Below, piece after piece: positions 1 to 8,982 of a DNA stretch of 64,000 bases. Under the pieces are notes generated by a model. That model worked only from the letters and a program-made list of their open reading frames with translations. It searched no databases and was not told the DNA's origin. The number at the start of each line of letters is the position of its first letter. Position 1 is the stretch's first letter. The position numbers and the translations under genes are program-made. The stretch comes from Enteractinococcus fodinae (GTDB lineage Bacteria; Actinomycetota; Actinomycetes; Actinomycetales; Micrococcaceae): the NCBI RefSeq assembly GCF_031458395.1, contig NZ_JAVDYJ010000001.1:496001-560000 (forward strand), given 5' to 3'.

Positions 1-1
1 A

Positions 2-172
2 AAAGTCCTGGCACTGCAGCAGCAGAAAGTTGAGATGTTTGATGCTTTGACCGAGGACGATACCGCATTCTCCTCCAACGTCACGGCTGAAGACATCCGT
101 GCTCTGTTTGACGATAGTCCAGTTGATCTCGAAGAGATACAAGCCGGTGCCACAACCGGTTCAGACAGCTAG
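2..172 (+). CDS. SNF2-family DEAD/DEAH helicase, C-terminal end only
   Basis: This is the last 56 codons of a gene that begins before the window; it stops with TAG at 170-172. The reading has the usual end of bacterial SNF2/RapA-like helicases: a KVLALQQQKVEMFDAL helix, then AFSSNVTAEDIRALF, where the FSS.LT..DIR.L pattern closes helicase domain 2. An acidic tail follows. SNF2 proteins are ATP-driven DNA or RNA-polymerase remodelling motors. The ATPase motifs lie outside the window, so family membership rests on this tail alone. Confidence 0.7.
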   Translation, partial: KVLALQQQKVEMFDALTEDDTAFSSNVTAEDIRALFDDSPVDLEEIQAGATTGSDS

Positions 173-175
173 TTC

Positions 176-2023
176 TCATAACGCCCAGTAGAGGTTGCGC
201 AGTAAGGGTTGGGTGGGATCTAACCAGGGTGCTGGTTGGAAGAACGTGGTCCCGTGGTGTTTGCGGATTTTCCATTTGCCGTTGTGGACCGCCCCGTGGT
301 GGTGGGCACACAGGGTGATGGCGTTGTCGACGTTGGTGGTGCCGTTGTTGAGCCATTCCACAATGTGGTGGATTTGGCAGTAGACGGCTGGCACGGTGCA
401 GCCGGGGGCTTGGCAGCCACGGTCCCGCGCTAGAATGGCCCGACGTTGGGTGGGGGTAAAGAGCCTGTGGGCTCGGTGTTGGGCGAGGACTTCGTGGTGG
501 CTGTTCCAGATTTGGCCCACGAGTTTACTGTCACAAGCTAATGGAGCAATGTCAGCAGGGCGCATGGCGCCGATGTTCACGGCCTCCGACATAAACTGAG
601 TCCACGATGGTGGGGAGTGGCCCCGGGTGTGATCGGGATTCAAACATACCGGCTCGTGATCGGGATTCGGACGCGTGATGATCGGTGGTAACACTCCGGC
701 GGCTTGGGGTGGTCGTCGCACCGCCTCCGGGAGAGCACCGACTCCGAGGGTTTCATAGGCTGTCTGGATGTCTTGGACGATCATCAACTGCGCTGCGGCG
801 CCGTGGGCTTTCTTGACGCCGAGGTCCTTGGGATCCATCGTCAACAAGTTTTGAAACATGCCAATGATAATGGCTGCTAACCGCTGACCGGTGGTGAGCG
901 GGTCGATAGTCGCCGTCTTTTCAGCTGAGAGGGTGGCGCCCTGAGGGTCTTCAGCTTGAGCATCCGGATCCGGGCTAGATGTCAGGTCGTTGAGGTCATT
1001 GACGGCTGCCGCCGGGTCAGGTGCTTCCTGGTCGTCGGTGGCTAGCAGGTCCAGGACCTCTTGGGGGATCTCGACCGGGGTGCCATTGAAATTCAGCTGA
1101 TGCAGGGACCAGTTTTTAAAGGCCGCATACACCGCCGGGGTGGCATGCATGCTGATTTTGCCGGACCCATCGGCCAGGTTCTGGGTGCGAAGCGCGTTGT
1201 CGGGTTGTTTGCGCAGCGCATCGGATACCAGGGGCCCGTCAGGGTCGATCGCGTGGGCGATTTTGTTGGCCCATCGGGTTTTGGCTTCGGAGAGTTCATC
1301 GGGAGTCAGAGTCTCGGCGGCATCGACCAGAGCGTCTTCAAAGGCCAGCAGGATGTCGCGTTTGATCCCGGGGAGGGCCTTGGTTTTGTGCACGTACTTG
1401 GTGAGATCTTTGTCCATGCTGATGATGCGGTCGAGGTTTTCGCCGGAAATCTTGCCTTCGGCAAAGGATTCAGCGACTTTGAGCAAATTGGGCTGATAGG
1501 CCGCCAACGCGGGATTTTTGCCCGAGGCCCAGGTGACATACGGGACCCGATCATGAATCTTCGTCGTCTGAGCTGATGAGAGTTTCAGCACTTCCCGGAA
1601 GTACACCTGCCCATTTTTATATCCTTTGACCCCGTCGGGAGTCCCTAACAATGCGGCTTGGTCGCCCAGGGCTGGTTCCAGATGAGCGGCGAAATGTGTG
1701 AGGATCGCATCGGTGGCTCGCTGCTGGTGGCGCACCATATGGGCAATGCCCGGCAGCGAATCATAATAGTTATCTGGCGGTATTGGCACCGCACCGGGTG
1801 CAGTCGCGGACTTGAATCCGCTCCAGTCCTCTCCAGAGGCCGTCACAAATCGGGCGAAGTCACCAGCTGCCGCCGGATCGGCCATCCGCTGTGCGGCCAC
1901 GTCGGCGAAGAAGGCTGCAGCGTAGACGGCTTCGCCCACACTCATGTCATCGGCAGCTGCCGGGTCAAACGCTGGCGAGGACACCGGGGAGCCAATGTTG
2001 GGCAAGATCTGGGTGGTATCCAT
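176..2023 (-). CDS. HNH endonuclease, DUF222 / 13E12-repeat family
   Basis: The 615-residue protein has the actinobacterial DUF222 plan: a long helical N-terminal half, an acidic Asp/Pro/Ala-rich linker (about residues 330-380), and a C-terminal HNH nuclease. The nuclease shows CQAPGC, then CQIHHIVEW with the catalytic His pair, then NAITLCAHHH and a final VHNGKW. The start at 2023 has a good ribosome site (AAAGGA, about 7 nt upstream); a longer upstream reading lacks one. These genes are multicopy in many actinobacteria and their role is unsettled (13E12 repeats, possible mobile or defence link). It converges on the SNF2 gene with 3 nt between the stops. Confidence 0.88.
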   Translation of the reverse strand: MDTTQILPNIGSPVSSPAFDPAAADDMSVGEAVYAAAFFADVAAQRMADPAAAGDFARFVTASGEDWSGFKSATAPGAVPIPPDNYYDSLPGIAHMVRHQQRATDAILTHFAAHLEPALGDQAALLGTPDGVKGYKNGQVYFREVLKLSSAQTTKIHDRVPYVTWASGKNPALAAYQPNLLKVAESFAEGKISGENLDRIISMDKDLTKYVHKTKALPGIKRDILLAFEDALVDAAETLTPDELSEAKTRWANKIAHAIDPDGPLVSDALRKQPDNALRTQNLADGSGKISMHATPAVYAAFKNWSLHQLNFNGTPVEIPQEVLDLLATDDQEAPDPAAAVNDLNDLTSSPDPDAQAEDPQGATLSAEKTATIDPLTTGQRLAAIIIGMFQNLLTMDPKDLGVKKAHGAAAQLMIVQDIQTAYETLGVGALPEAVRRPPQAAGVLPPIITRPNPDHEPVCLNPDHTRGHSPPSWTQFMSEAVNIGAMRPADIAPLACDSKLVGQIWNSHHEVLAQHRAHRLFTPTQRRAILARDRGCQAPGCTVPAVYCQIHHIVEWLNNGTTNVDNAITLCAHHHGAVHNGKWKIRKHHGTTFFQPAPWLDPTQPLLRNLYWAL

Positions 2024-2401
2024 CAACGGGTCCTTTCGACAAGCACCGATCAGTGACAAGAAAACATCAACAGCGAAGAGGAAACGAAGGGGCGAAGAAT
2101 AGAAGGGAAACGGGTTGAGGTATGCCCCTATTCTACCCGCCCACCGTGATCCATTCAACAGTTTTGAAGAAGTTAATGTGATTGTTATGCATGTATTTGT
2201 CGGTATATATCATACAGGTGGGACACGATATGGGTGTGTTATTCGTTTTGTGGATAACGCATAGGCGGCGAAGACTTTTCCACATTTCGCCGCGACACGG
2301 TTGCGGGAACAGGTTTTATGTTTTCGGCAGACCAGAGTATTGAGCTGCTTGCATCTGATCGGGCAATGCTGCGTGAGAACCACAGCGGACGAAACGATAA
2401 C
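2024..2401. other. Non-coding stretch: AT-rich promoter region and hairpin
   Basis: No credible gene is seen here. Positions 2160-2250 are clearly more AT-rich than the flanks and probably hold the promoter of the HNH gene on the minus strand. A perfect DnaA box (TTATCCACA, minus strand) lies at 2249-2257. A stem of 8 bp (GCGGCGAA / TTCGCCGC, 13-nt loop) at 2265-2293 sits about 110 nt past the end of thiQ and could be its terminator, although it has no U-tract. Confidence 0.4.
2265..2293 (-). terminator. Possible hairpin terminator after the thiBPQ operon
   Basis: A perfect 8-bp inverted repeat (2265-2272 with 2286-2293) encloses a 13-nt loop. It lies between the convergent-facing end of thiQ and the promoter region of the HNH gene. 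It lacks a downstream T-run on either strand, so it may be a U-less actinobacterial terminator or a protein-binding site. Confidence 0.3.
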
Positions 2402-3262
2402 CTACCGACTCAGATTGACCGTTACGGTATCCCCAACAACACCCTGGCGTCCCGGGAGCACCACGAGACGATCAACGATCTCAATCGTCGTCGAATCATC
2501 ACTGACCGCGGTCACAACGCCGCTGACTTCACCAAGACCACCCAATAAGCTCGCTACGGATTCGGACAGTTTGGACACGTCCAGCTCCGGGACCGGACCA
2601 AGGTCCTGAATTTGTCCGTGTTCAACCACCGCGATGCGGTCTGCCACGGTCGTGGCCTCGGCTGGGTCATGCGTGACGTAAATGGCTGACGTTCCGGTGC
2701 GCTTTAATAACTCTCGGATATCCACAGCTAAGCGCTGCCGTAACCCACGATCCAGGGCGGAAAGCGGCTCATCGAATAAAATGACCGATGGGCGAATGAC
2801 CAAGCATCGCGCCAATGCAACACGTTGTGCCTGCCCACCAGATAATTCCGTTATCGCCCGGTCGGCGAGCTCAGCAATGTCGACCATTTCTAAGACCTCA
2901 GCCACGCGACGACGTCGTTGCGCAGCTGGTACGCGGGCGGCTTCAAGCCCGTAAGCGACGTTGCCGGCCACACTGCGGTGCGGAAATAATTGTGCGTCCT
3001 GGAAAACCATGGTGCAGTCGCGACGGTGCGGCGGCATGTGGTAACGGCCCTCGTCGTCGGCAATTTCCCCGGCGATCTTGACGGTGCCGGCGTGCGGGTG
3101 CTGCAGTCCGGCGATGAGCCGTAACAGGGTCGACTTGCCGGCACCCGAGGCGCCAAGCACCCCGAGAATCTCACCCTTGGCGACCGTCAGCTCAGCCCCG
3201 GCGAAGACTTGGTTGCCATTGGGATAGCCCAGGTGAATATTGATCAGTTCGATGGCGGTCAT
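2402..3262 (-). CDS. thiQ: Thiamine ABC transporter, ATP-binding protein
   Basis: The 286-residue protein is a complete ABC ATPase. It shows Walker A GASGAGKST (about residue 36), the signature LSGGQAQRVALARC, Walker B VILFDEPLSALDR and the switch His in YVTHD. It would power import through the ThiP permease on the inner face of the membrane. A C-terminal extension of about 60 residues follows the core, as in FbpC/PotA/ThiQ-like proteins. The ATG at 3262 overlaps the permease stop by 4 nt, so the genes are translationally coupled. The substrate is inferred from the binding protein and the TPP riboswitch; sequence alone would also fit an iron or polyamine importer. Confidence 0.85.
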   Translation of the reverse strand: MTAIELINIHLGYPNGNQVFAGAELTVAKGEILGVLGASGAGKSTLLRLIAGLQHPHAGTVKIAGEIADDEGRYHMPPHRRDCTMVFQDAQLFPHRSVAGNVAYGLEAARVPAAQRRRRVAEVLEMVDIAELADRAITELSGGQAQRVALARCLVIRPSVILFDEPLSALDRGLRQRLAVDIRELLKRTGTSAIYVTHDPAEATTVADRIAVVEHGQIQDLGPVPELDVSKLSESVASLLGGLGEVSGVVTAVSDDSTTIEIVDRLVVLPGRQGVVGDTVTVNLSR

Positions 3263-4905
3263 GAGGTGCTCCTGATGGTGCGTGGGCGGATGCGTTCGCC
3301 CAGGAGTAACGCGATGGCGGCGACGACACCTAAGACGACGGCGGCGGCCAGGGCCATGCCGAAGTTGTCGGCGCCGGGGCGAGACAGCAGCCGCACGATG
3401 TAAACGGGCAGGGTTTGGTAATCGGGGGAGGCCAGGAAACTCGTGGCACCGAATTCGCCCAGGGAAACCGAAAAGCTCAGGCCCGCGGCGAGTCCGACGG
3501 CGCGCAACAGATACGGGCCGTCGATGGTGCGAAAGACCCGAGCGGGGGATGCGCCTAGTACAGCCGCGGCGTGTCGTTGTCGCGGGTCGACGGCGGTCAG
3601 AATGGGGATGAGGCTGCGCACTACCAGCGGCAGCGCGACGACGGCTTGGGCCAGCGGCACGAACACCCCAGATTGTCCCAGCCCCGGATCCCATGCGTGG
3701 ATCGAGACCAAGAAACCAAACCCGATCGTGACCGAGGAGACGCCCATCGGCAACATGATAAATACATCTAGCCATTGCTGTGCACGCGAGAGCAGACGAC
3801 TCTTGACCCGCCGGGTCAGCACAAGCGCAATGAGGATCGAAACCACCAAACAGATCATGGTGGCATCCAGGGCGATTTTCAGGGAGTGCTCGAGCGCTTG
3901 GGCAGCCGTCGCGCCGCCGGCAAAACCGGTCCCCGGGGAAGTAACCAGCAGCCGGTAGTTGTGCAGCCCGTAACCGCCATCACCGTCGGCAAGCGAGCGC
4001 TCGACCAGGCTGAACATGGGCCACAGGATGATGACCACGACCGCAAACATCGTCACGGACAACGGCAACCAGTCGGCTCGGGTGATGTTTTGGCGATGGG
4101 GCTGTTGCAGGCGCAGGGCGGTCGTGGTGTGGTGGGCCAGCCGCTGGGTGAGCCAGACCGATGCCAGGACGAACACGACCTGCAGCGCCGAGAAGACCGC
4201 GGCGGTGCGCAGGTCCAGGAAGGTTTGGGTTTGGCGGAAGACTTCGGTTTCGAGTGTGCCCACGCCGGGCGTGCCCAGGGTGCGCACCAGCGAATACGCG
4301 GTGGAACAATACAGAAAAACCAGCCCGGCCGAGGCGCCGATGGCGGGTGTCAGTGCCGGTAGGGTGATGGTGCAAAACGCGCGAGCTCGGGAGGCGCCGA
4401 GACTGCGGGCGGCTTCGACGGTGCGCGGGTCCAACATCTGCCATAACCCACCCACCTGCCGGGCGATCAGGCTGATGTTGAAAAACACCATGGCTGCGAT
4501 GACGGCCCACGTCGTCTGGTCCAGCCCTAAAAACCCCAGCGGGCCGTTGGGGCCCAGTAGGGCGCGGAAGGCCACTCCGACCACGACGGTGGGTAACACG
4601 AAGGGGACCAGGGTGATGGATCGCAGGATGGTGCGACCCGGAAAATCGGTGCGGTACAAAATATAGGCCGCGGGAATACCGAAGAGCGCCGAGCCGATGG
4701 TGCCGCCCAGGGCCATCACCAGCGTGTGACCGGCGATGTCCCAGGTGCGCCCGGTGGTCAAGACCTCACCAAATCTGCTCAGATCGAGCGCGCCGGCGTC
4801 GTCGGTGATACCGCGCAGCAGCATCGCTCCGACGGGCCAGGCGAAGAAGATGGTGAGGAAGGTGAGGATTAGCGCGACGGCGGCACCCCACCCCAGGCGG
4901 GTCAT
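3259..4905 (-). CDS. thiP: Thiamine ABC transporter, duplicated permease
   Basis: About 548 residues with two fused BPD_transp_1 permease halves and roughly 12 membrane helices, the size and plan of ThiP/FbpB. Each half has the ATPase-contacting EAA loop: VEAARSLGASRARAF.TI.LP in the first and HAAAVLGASPARVFRTIDGP in the second. The start is ATG 4905, or GTG 4908 just before it; both overlap the thiB stop and neither has a clear ribosome site, so translation probably depends on coupling. It forms the membrane channel of the thiBPQ system. Confidence 0.87.
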   Translation of the reverse strand: MTRLGWGAAVALILTFLTIFFAWPVGAMLLRGITDDAGALDLSRFGEVLTTGRTWDIAGHTLVMALGGTIGSALFGIPAAYILYRTDFPGRTILRSITLVPFVLPTVVVGVAFRALLGPNGPLGFLGLDQTTWAVIAAMVFFNISLIARQVGGLWQMLDPRTVEAARSLGASRARAFCTITLPALTPAIGASAGLVFLYCSTAYSLVRTLGTPGVGTLETEVFRQTQTFLDLRTAAVFSALQVVFVLASVWLTQRLAHHTTTALRLQQPHRQNITRADWLPLSVTMFAVVVIILWPMFSLVERSLADGDGGYGLHNYRLLVTSPGTGFAGGATAAQALEHSLKIALDATMICLVVSILIALVLTRRVKSRLLSRAQQWLDVFIMLPMGVSSVTIGFGFLVSIHAWDPGLGQSGVFVPLAQAVVALPLVVRSLIPILTAVDPRQRHAAAVLGASPARVFRTIDGPYLLRAVGLAAGLSFSVSLGEFGATSFLASPDYQTLPVYIVRLLSRPGADNFGMALAAAVVLGVVAAIALLLGERIRPRTIRSTS

Positions 4906-5936
4906 CACGAGCTATGGTTTTCGTATACTTCGGTCCAGTCGGTCAGCCACTGATCACGGTTGTCGGCGACTTCGGCTTCGTCAACGGTGATCGGGTCCTC
5001 GGCGAGTTCAGCGTAGGTGGCCCATTCCTCGGGCAGTTCAACCGAGTCATCGACGGGGTACATGTACATTTCTTCGGGCAGGGTTTCTTGGAATTCGGTG
5101 CTGAGCAGGAACTCGATGAACGCCCGGGCGCCGTCGGGGTTGGCGCCATCGGCCAACACACCGGCGTATTCGACCTGTTGGGTGCAGGTGCCCAGAATCG
5201 AGGACGTGCGGCCCTCTTCGGCCGACGGGGAGGACGAGTAGCTGAGCACCAGTGGATACTCGCCGTCACCAGCAGCCGTGAAATCCGAGTAGTAGGCATC
5301 CGACCAGCCGCCGGCGACCTTGGTGCCGTTATCCAGCAGGTCTTGCCAGTAGCGCTGCCAGTCGTCCTGATCGGCTATCGTGGCGACCAGAAATGCCAGG
5401 CCCGGTGAGGATGCGGTCGGGTCGGTCGTGACGAACAGGCCCTCGTAGTCCGGGTCGGTCAGATCGTCGAGTGTTTCGGGCGGGGTGAGGCCCTGGTCGT
5501 CGAACCACTCGTTGTCCATGTTGACACAGACTTGCCCGTGGTCGATGGGTGCCAGGTGGCCGTCGGTATCGGAGGCGACCGTGAACTCTTCGGCTGAACC
5601 CAACTGGACGTCGTGAGTGGTCAGCATGTCTTCGGCCAGCAGAGTTTCGGCCGAGTAGTTATCGATGCCGTACACCCCGTCGACGGTGGGGTTGTCCTGC
5701 TGCAGGATCAGTTGGTTCAACACCGCCCCGGCATCCCCGGGGGAGGTCGTGGTCACGCTGTACCCGGAATCTTCCTCGAAGGCCGTGACGAGTTCTTCGG
5801 GCACATTGAACGAGTCGTGGGTCATGATGGTGACCGAGGCTTGCGCATCGTCGTCCGCGTCGGGGGCCTGGTCTGCGACCGAGCAACCGGCCAGTCCGAG
5901 CACGGCGGCGACCGTCAGTGGTAACACTTTTTTCAT
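4905..5936 (-). CDS. thiB: Thiamine-binding lipoprotein of the ABC transporter
   Basis: The 343-residue protein has a lipoprotein signal (KK charge, hydrophobic stretch, lipobox LAGC at Cys18), so it is tethered outside the membrane. The mature part is a type-2 periplasmic-binding fold of the ThiB/TbpA group: TIMTHDSFNVPEE near the N terminus, then VYGIDNYSAETLL, which matches the ThiB Y-G-(I/V)-D-N element, and a late ADGANPDGARAFIEFLLS segment. AGGAGG lies about 8 nt upstream of the ATG and is part of a hairpin. First gene of the operon under the TPP riboswitch, which supports a thiamine, thiamine-phosphate or precursor substrate. Confidence 0.88.
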   Translation of the reverse strand: MKKVLPLTVAAVLGLAGCSVADQAPDADDDAQASVTIMTHDSFNVPEELVTAFEEDSGYSVTTTSPGDAGAVLNQLILQQDNPTVDGVYGIDNYSAETLLAEDMLTTHDVQLGSAEEFTVASDTDGHLAPIDHGQVCVNMDNEWFDDQGLTPPETLDDLTDPDYEGLFVTTDPTASSPGLAFLVATIADQDDWQRYWQDLLDNGTKVAGGWSDAYYSDFTAAGDGEYPLVLSYSSSPSAEEGRTSSILGTCTQQVEYAGVLADGANPDGARAFIEFLLSTEFQETLPEEMYMYPVDDSVELPEEWATYAELAEDPITVDEAEVADNRDQWLTDWTEVYENHSS

Positions 5937-5941
5937 TGGTT

Positions 5942-5961
5942 CCTCCTGTGTGCATAGGAGG
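5942..5961 (-). promoter_or_regulatory. Ribosome-site hairpin (expression platform) before thiB
   Basis: On the minus strand CCTCCT (5961-5956) can pair with AGGAGG (5947-5942), the thiB Shine-Dalgarno site, across an 8-nt loop. The riboswitch 3' arm carries GGAGGA (5996-5991), which could instead capture CCTCCT. This gives a simple two-state model: TPP bound, ribosome site hidden; no TPP, site free. The pairing is visible in the sequence; the switching is inferred from how translational TPP riboswitches work. Confidence 0.65.
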
Positions 5962-5985
5962 GCACGCGGTGCGTGGAGAGTATGA

Positions 5986-6069
5986 CGACTTCCTCCGCCA
6001 GTATGATCTGGTATCAGGTTCGAGGGTCTGCTTGCGCACTCTCAGCAGCTGGTGGCTGCTCCCCTGTCG
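5986..6069 (-). ncRNA. TPP (THI-box) riboswitch
   Basis: Read on the minus strand, the element contains GGGGAGC, then the invariant CTGAGA, then ACCCT, GAACCTGAT, a P5 CCAG/CTGG pair and GGAGGAAGTC, in the order of the THI-box consensus. The P1 ends pair as CGAC (6069-6066) with GTCG (5989-5986). It lies 49 nt before thiB and so should sense thiamine pyrophosphate and turn the importer down. The preceding MFS gene ends only about 60 nt upstream, so the riboswitch transcript probably starts within or at the end of that gene. Confidence 0.93.
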
Positions 6070-6129
6070 ATGCCTCTAATGTATCGCATGGGGTACCGTG
6101 CCGGGCAGTATGTCGCAGGCGGTGACGCG

Positions 6130-7584
6130 CTAGGCGGATTCGCGGCCCTGAGCGACGGCGGCTTGCGCTTGTCGGGTGCCGCGCACATCCACGATGGCTA
6201 CCACCAGGGCGATGGATACCATGAACATGATGAGCCCGAAGGCCGCAATAAACGCCCAGTTCCACGACCACGCCGCGGCGACTCCGAATAGTGTTGAGGT
6301 GATCAGCGCGGTGCCCACCGAGGTGCCGACGCGTTGACCGGTTTGCATCACACCCCCGGCGACTCCCGAGACATGGGCGGGTACCTCGATCAGCGACAGG
6401 GTTTGGTTCGGTGACACAATAAAGCCTTGGGCCACGCCCAGCAGCGACAGTGTGAGCACGAGCCACCACACTGACCAGTCCCACAGCTGGACGCCCACCA
6501 CGACGAAGATGGACGATGCCAGGGCGGTTAGGGTCACCGTCATGCCCCAGGCGACCATGGGGCGTCCAGCGTTGAGCACGTAGCGCCCGGCGATCTGCGA
6601 GGAAATCGACGTCGCGATGGCCGAAGGCACGCCAATCAGTGCGGCGCCCAAGGCTGAGACCCCGTGGCCGGTTTGCAAAAAGATCGCCACCGTGACCCAC
6701 ACGGAGGTCGAACCCGTAAAGAACAGTCCGATGAGCAAGGTCCCGTTGCGATAGGGCCGATTACGGAACAGGGCCATGTCGACCATGGGCGCACCGCCGC
6801 GGCGTTTATACCGGCGCTCCCACCAGACCCACCACGTAAGGATTGCCACTCCGGCCGGCAGCATGGCCCAGAAGATCCCGCCCTGATCGATTTCCAAAAA
6901 CGTCCACATGACCAACAGGGTGCCCAGGGTAAAGGCTACGGTCCCGACCGGGTCCAGGTCGGGCTTGCCGCCGTGGGCCGCGGGGCCGGTGCGTTGCCAG
7001 GCTTCGGCCGGGAAGTGTCGGCGGGCAAACCAGATTGCGGCGGCAGCGATGGGGACGTTGACCAGAAAGGTCCACCGCCAGCCCCAATCGGGTCCGGCCA
7101 GGGCGATCAGCCCACCACCTAGGACCGGTCCTATGGCTACGGACACTCCCACGACCGTCCCAAACGATGCGAAAGCGCGAGCGCGGCGTGGCCCGTCGAA
7201 AAATTGTTGAATGAAGCCCACGGTTTGAGGGTTGAGTAGGCCTGAACCGAAGCCCATGACGAACCGAGCCAGGACCAGCATCAGCCCGTTGACCGCTAGC
7301 CCGGACAGGAGCGCGCCCAGCCCGAAGACGACCAGGCCGGCGACAAAGAGCCTGGCCCGGCCGAAGGTGTCACCGGCGCGCCCGGCGGCGACCAGCAGCA
7401 CCCCGAAGGCCAAAGTGTAACCGGACAAGACCCACTGGATTTCACTGGTGGTCGCATCGAGGGATTCTTGCACTGAGGGCAGGATGACGTTAATCGAGGA
7501 GATGGACAGCAGCGACATGAAGACCGGGACCAGCACCACCACCAACAGGGCTCGCTGGGTTTTGGTCATCTGCTGCTTGGCCAA
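6130..7584 (-). CDS. MFS exporter, DHA2 (EmrB/QacA) family, 14 helices
   Basis: The 484-residue protein has the 14-helix plan of DHA2 proton/drug antiporters. Visible motifs are the N-terminal INVILPSVQESL, motif A GRAGDTFGRARLF after helix 2, and antiporter motif C in helix 5 (VVGVSVAIGPVLGG). The TTG start at 7584 is preferred because AAGGAG lies 5 nt upstream; a later ATG at 7569 has no such site. It lies upstream of the TPP riboswitch, but the riboswitch is downstream of it and does not control it. Substrate unknown. Confidence 0.82.
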   Translation of the reverse strand: MAKQQMTKTQRALLVVVLVPVFMSLLSISSINVILPSVQESLDATTSEIQWVLSGYTLAFGVLLVAAGRAGDTFGRARLFVAGLVVFGLGALLSGLAVNGLMLVLARFVMGFGSGLLNPQTVGFIQQFFDGPRRARAFASFGTVVGVSVAIGPVLGGGLIALAGPDWGWRWTFLVNVPIAAAAIWFARRHFPAEAWQRTGPAAHGGKPDLDPVGTVAFTLGTLLVMWTFLEIDQGGIFWAMLPAGVAILTWWVWWERRYKRRGGAPMVDMALFRNRPYRNGTLLIGLFFTGSTSVWVTVAIFLQTGHGVSALGAALIGVPSAIATSISSQIAGRYVLNAGRPMVAWGMTVTLTALASSIFVVVGVQLWDWSVWWLVLTLSLLGVAQGFIVSPNQTLSLIEVPAHVSGVAGGVMQTGQRVGTSVGTALITSTLFGVAAAWSWNWAFIAAFGLIMFMVSIALVVAIVDVRGTRQAQAAVAQGRESA

Positions 7585-7675
7585 TTACGCTCCTTTACCT
7601 GTCGTCGAGTTCAGGTTAGCGTGTTGGCCCGGTTCTCGCGTCGATTCGGGGCGGTTTGTCCCCGCTGGCTGAGCG

Positions 7676-8764
7676 TTATCGTTGTGAGCTGACGCGCGGC
7701 TCAGGCAGTGTGACGGCGCGCATGGAGGCACCGTGGTCGAATAGCGCCTGGGCGGTGAAGGGGATGACGCGGTGTTCGGGATACAGCGTGGCCATCAGCT
7801 TGCGTGCTTCGTCGTCGTGGGGGTCGATGAACCGCGGCATCAGGATGACGTCGTTGAGCACCAGAAAATCCAGGTAGCTCCAGTTGACCGGGCCGCGCAG
7901 ATCCGAGTGGGTTTGCGGGGCTGGCATGTCGATGATTTCCAGGGGCCGCCCGTTAGCATCGTGGGCTTCGGAGAGGATCTCGCGCACGGTTTCGGTTACC
8001 GCGTGGTCGGGGTGTGTTGGGTCGGGTTGGTTGTGCAAGATGACCCGTCCCGGCGAGTGGAAAGCCACCACGTGATCGACGTAACCGCCCCACCCTTGTG
8101 GCGCAGCGCCGTGACATAAGCCCCGCGGAATCCAAATGATGTGGTCGAGCCCCACCTCGCGACGCAGTTCGCGTTCGACGGTGCGATGCGACCAGCCCGG
8201 GTTACGACGCTGGTCGGTCAGTAAGGCCTCGGACGCGATGGCCGTACCCAGGCCGTCGGTCACCCAGGAGCCACCTTCGGATACCATGACCGAAAATTGC
8301 CGTTCGGGGACGCTCTCAAAGCGGGCTAGGACTTCGGTCAGGGTGCCGGGAAGATTATCATCCAGCCCGTAGGACACCCCGGGAAGATGCCCGAAACCAT
8401 TGAATGCAAAGTCGATCATTCCCAACACGCGCCGTGGACGGCGACCGCCGGTGTTGTGAGCTTCGCGCGAGACCACCAGGGTCGGGCCGGTGCGGCGCAG
8501 CGAACCGTTATGAAACGGCACCACGACGGTGCGCATCTTGGTGGATAAATACGAGTCAATGGTGTGTTGATCATCGGGATCAACCAGCAAGGTCACGGGG
8601 ACAAACTGGTTGATGGTCTCTGCGAGGCGGATCCAGGCTCGTCGGGCGGAGGAGAGTTGCCACAGTGCCGCGTAATTGGCGGCACCGGCTCGTGGAAAGT
8701 TCATCCAGACTCGTCGAATTGGTTCGGTGTCGGCGGGCTTGAGCCACCGTGAACCTGGAGCCAT
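7676..8764 (-). CDS. Agmatine-deiminase-like protein, catalytic residues lost
   Basis: The 362-residue protein aligns along its length with agmatine deiminase / bacterial peptidyl-arginine deiminase (PF04371): VWMNFPRAG near the start, RRTGPTLVV, IDFAFNGFG, EGGSWVTDGLGTAIASE, QRRNP, WIPRGL and a C-terminal HGASMRAVTLPEP. Key residues differ: the family RD.GP is RRTGP, the catalytic His of TDGHVD is replaced (WGGYVDH), and the C-terminal catalytic Cys of GG.IHC.TQ is replaced by Ala or Arg. I infer a non-deiminase or binding protein. GGGAGG lies 8 nt before the ATG. It precedes the MFS gene on the same strand (91 nt gap). Confidence 0.75.
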   Translation of the reverse strand: MAPGSRWLKPADTEPIRRVWMNFPRAGAANYAALWQLSSARRAWIRLAETINQFVPVTLLVDPDDQHTIDSYLSTKMRTVVVPFHNGSLRRTGPTLVVSREAHNTGGRRPRRVLGMIDFAFNGFGHLPGVSYGLDDNLPGTLTEVLARFESVPERQFSVMVSEGGSWVTDGLGTAIASEALLTDQRRNPGWSHRTVERELRREVGLDHIIWIPRGLCHGAAPQGWGGYVDHVVAFHSPGRVILHNQPDPTHPDHAVTETVREILSEAHDANGRPLEIIDMPAPQTHSDLRGPVNWSYLDFLVLNDVILMPRFIDPHDDEARKLMATLYPEHRVIPFTAQALFDHGASMRAVTLPEPRVSSQR

Positions 8765-8982
8765 GAGGCATACCTCCCTGTGAAGTCTTGGAAAATCCAC
8801 CGCCACGCGGAGCACGAGCGCTGGGGTCATTCTACTAGGTTCTCTAAGGAAAGTCGTTCGCTTTCCCCACGGACAAGGGACGCACAACTCGGGGTTGACA
8901 CGGCTTCCAACGCAACCGCCGCATCAGAGTAGAACGTGGTGGGCGACACAGCTAATGTGGTGCCTGACAGTAAAGGAACCGC

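Noticed and set aside
176-2023. HNH gene as part of a group I intron, intein or defence island
   Set aside because: It is a free-standing DUF222 protein; no split gene, intein splice residues or other defence genes are adjacent.
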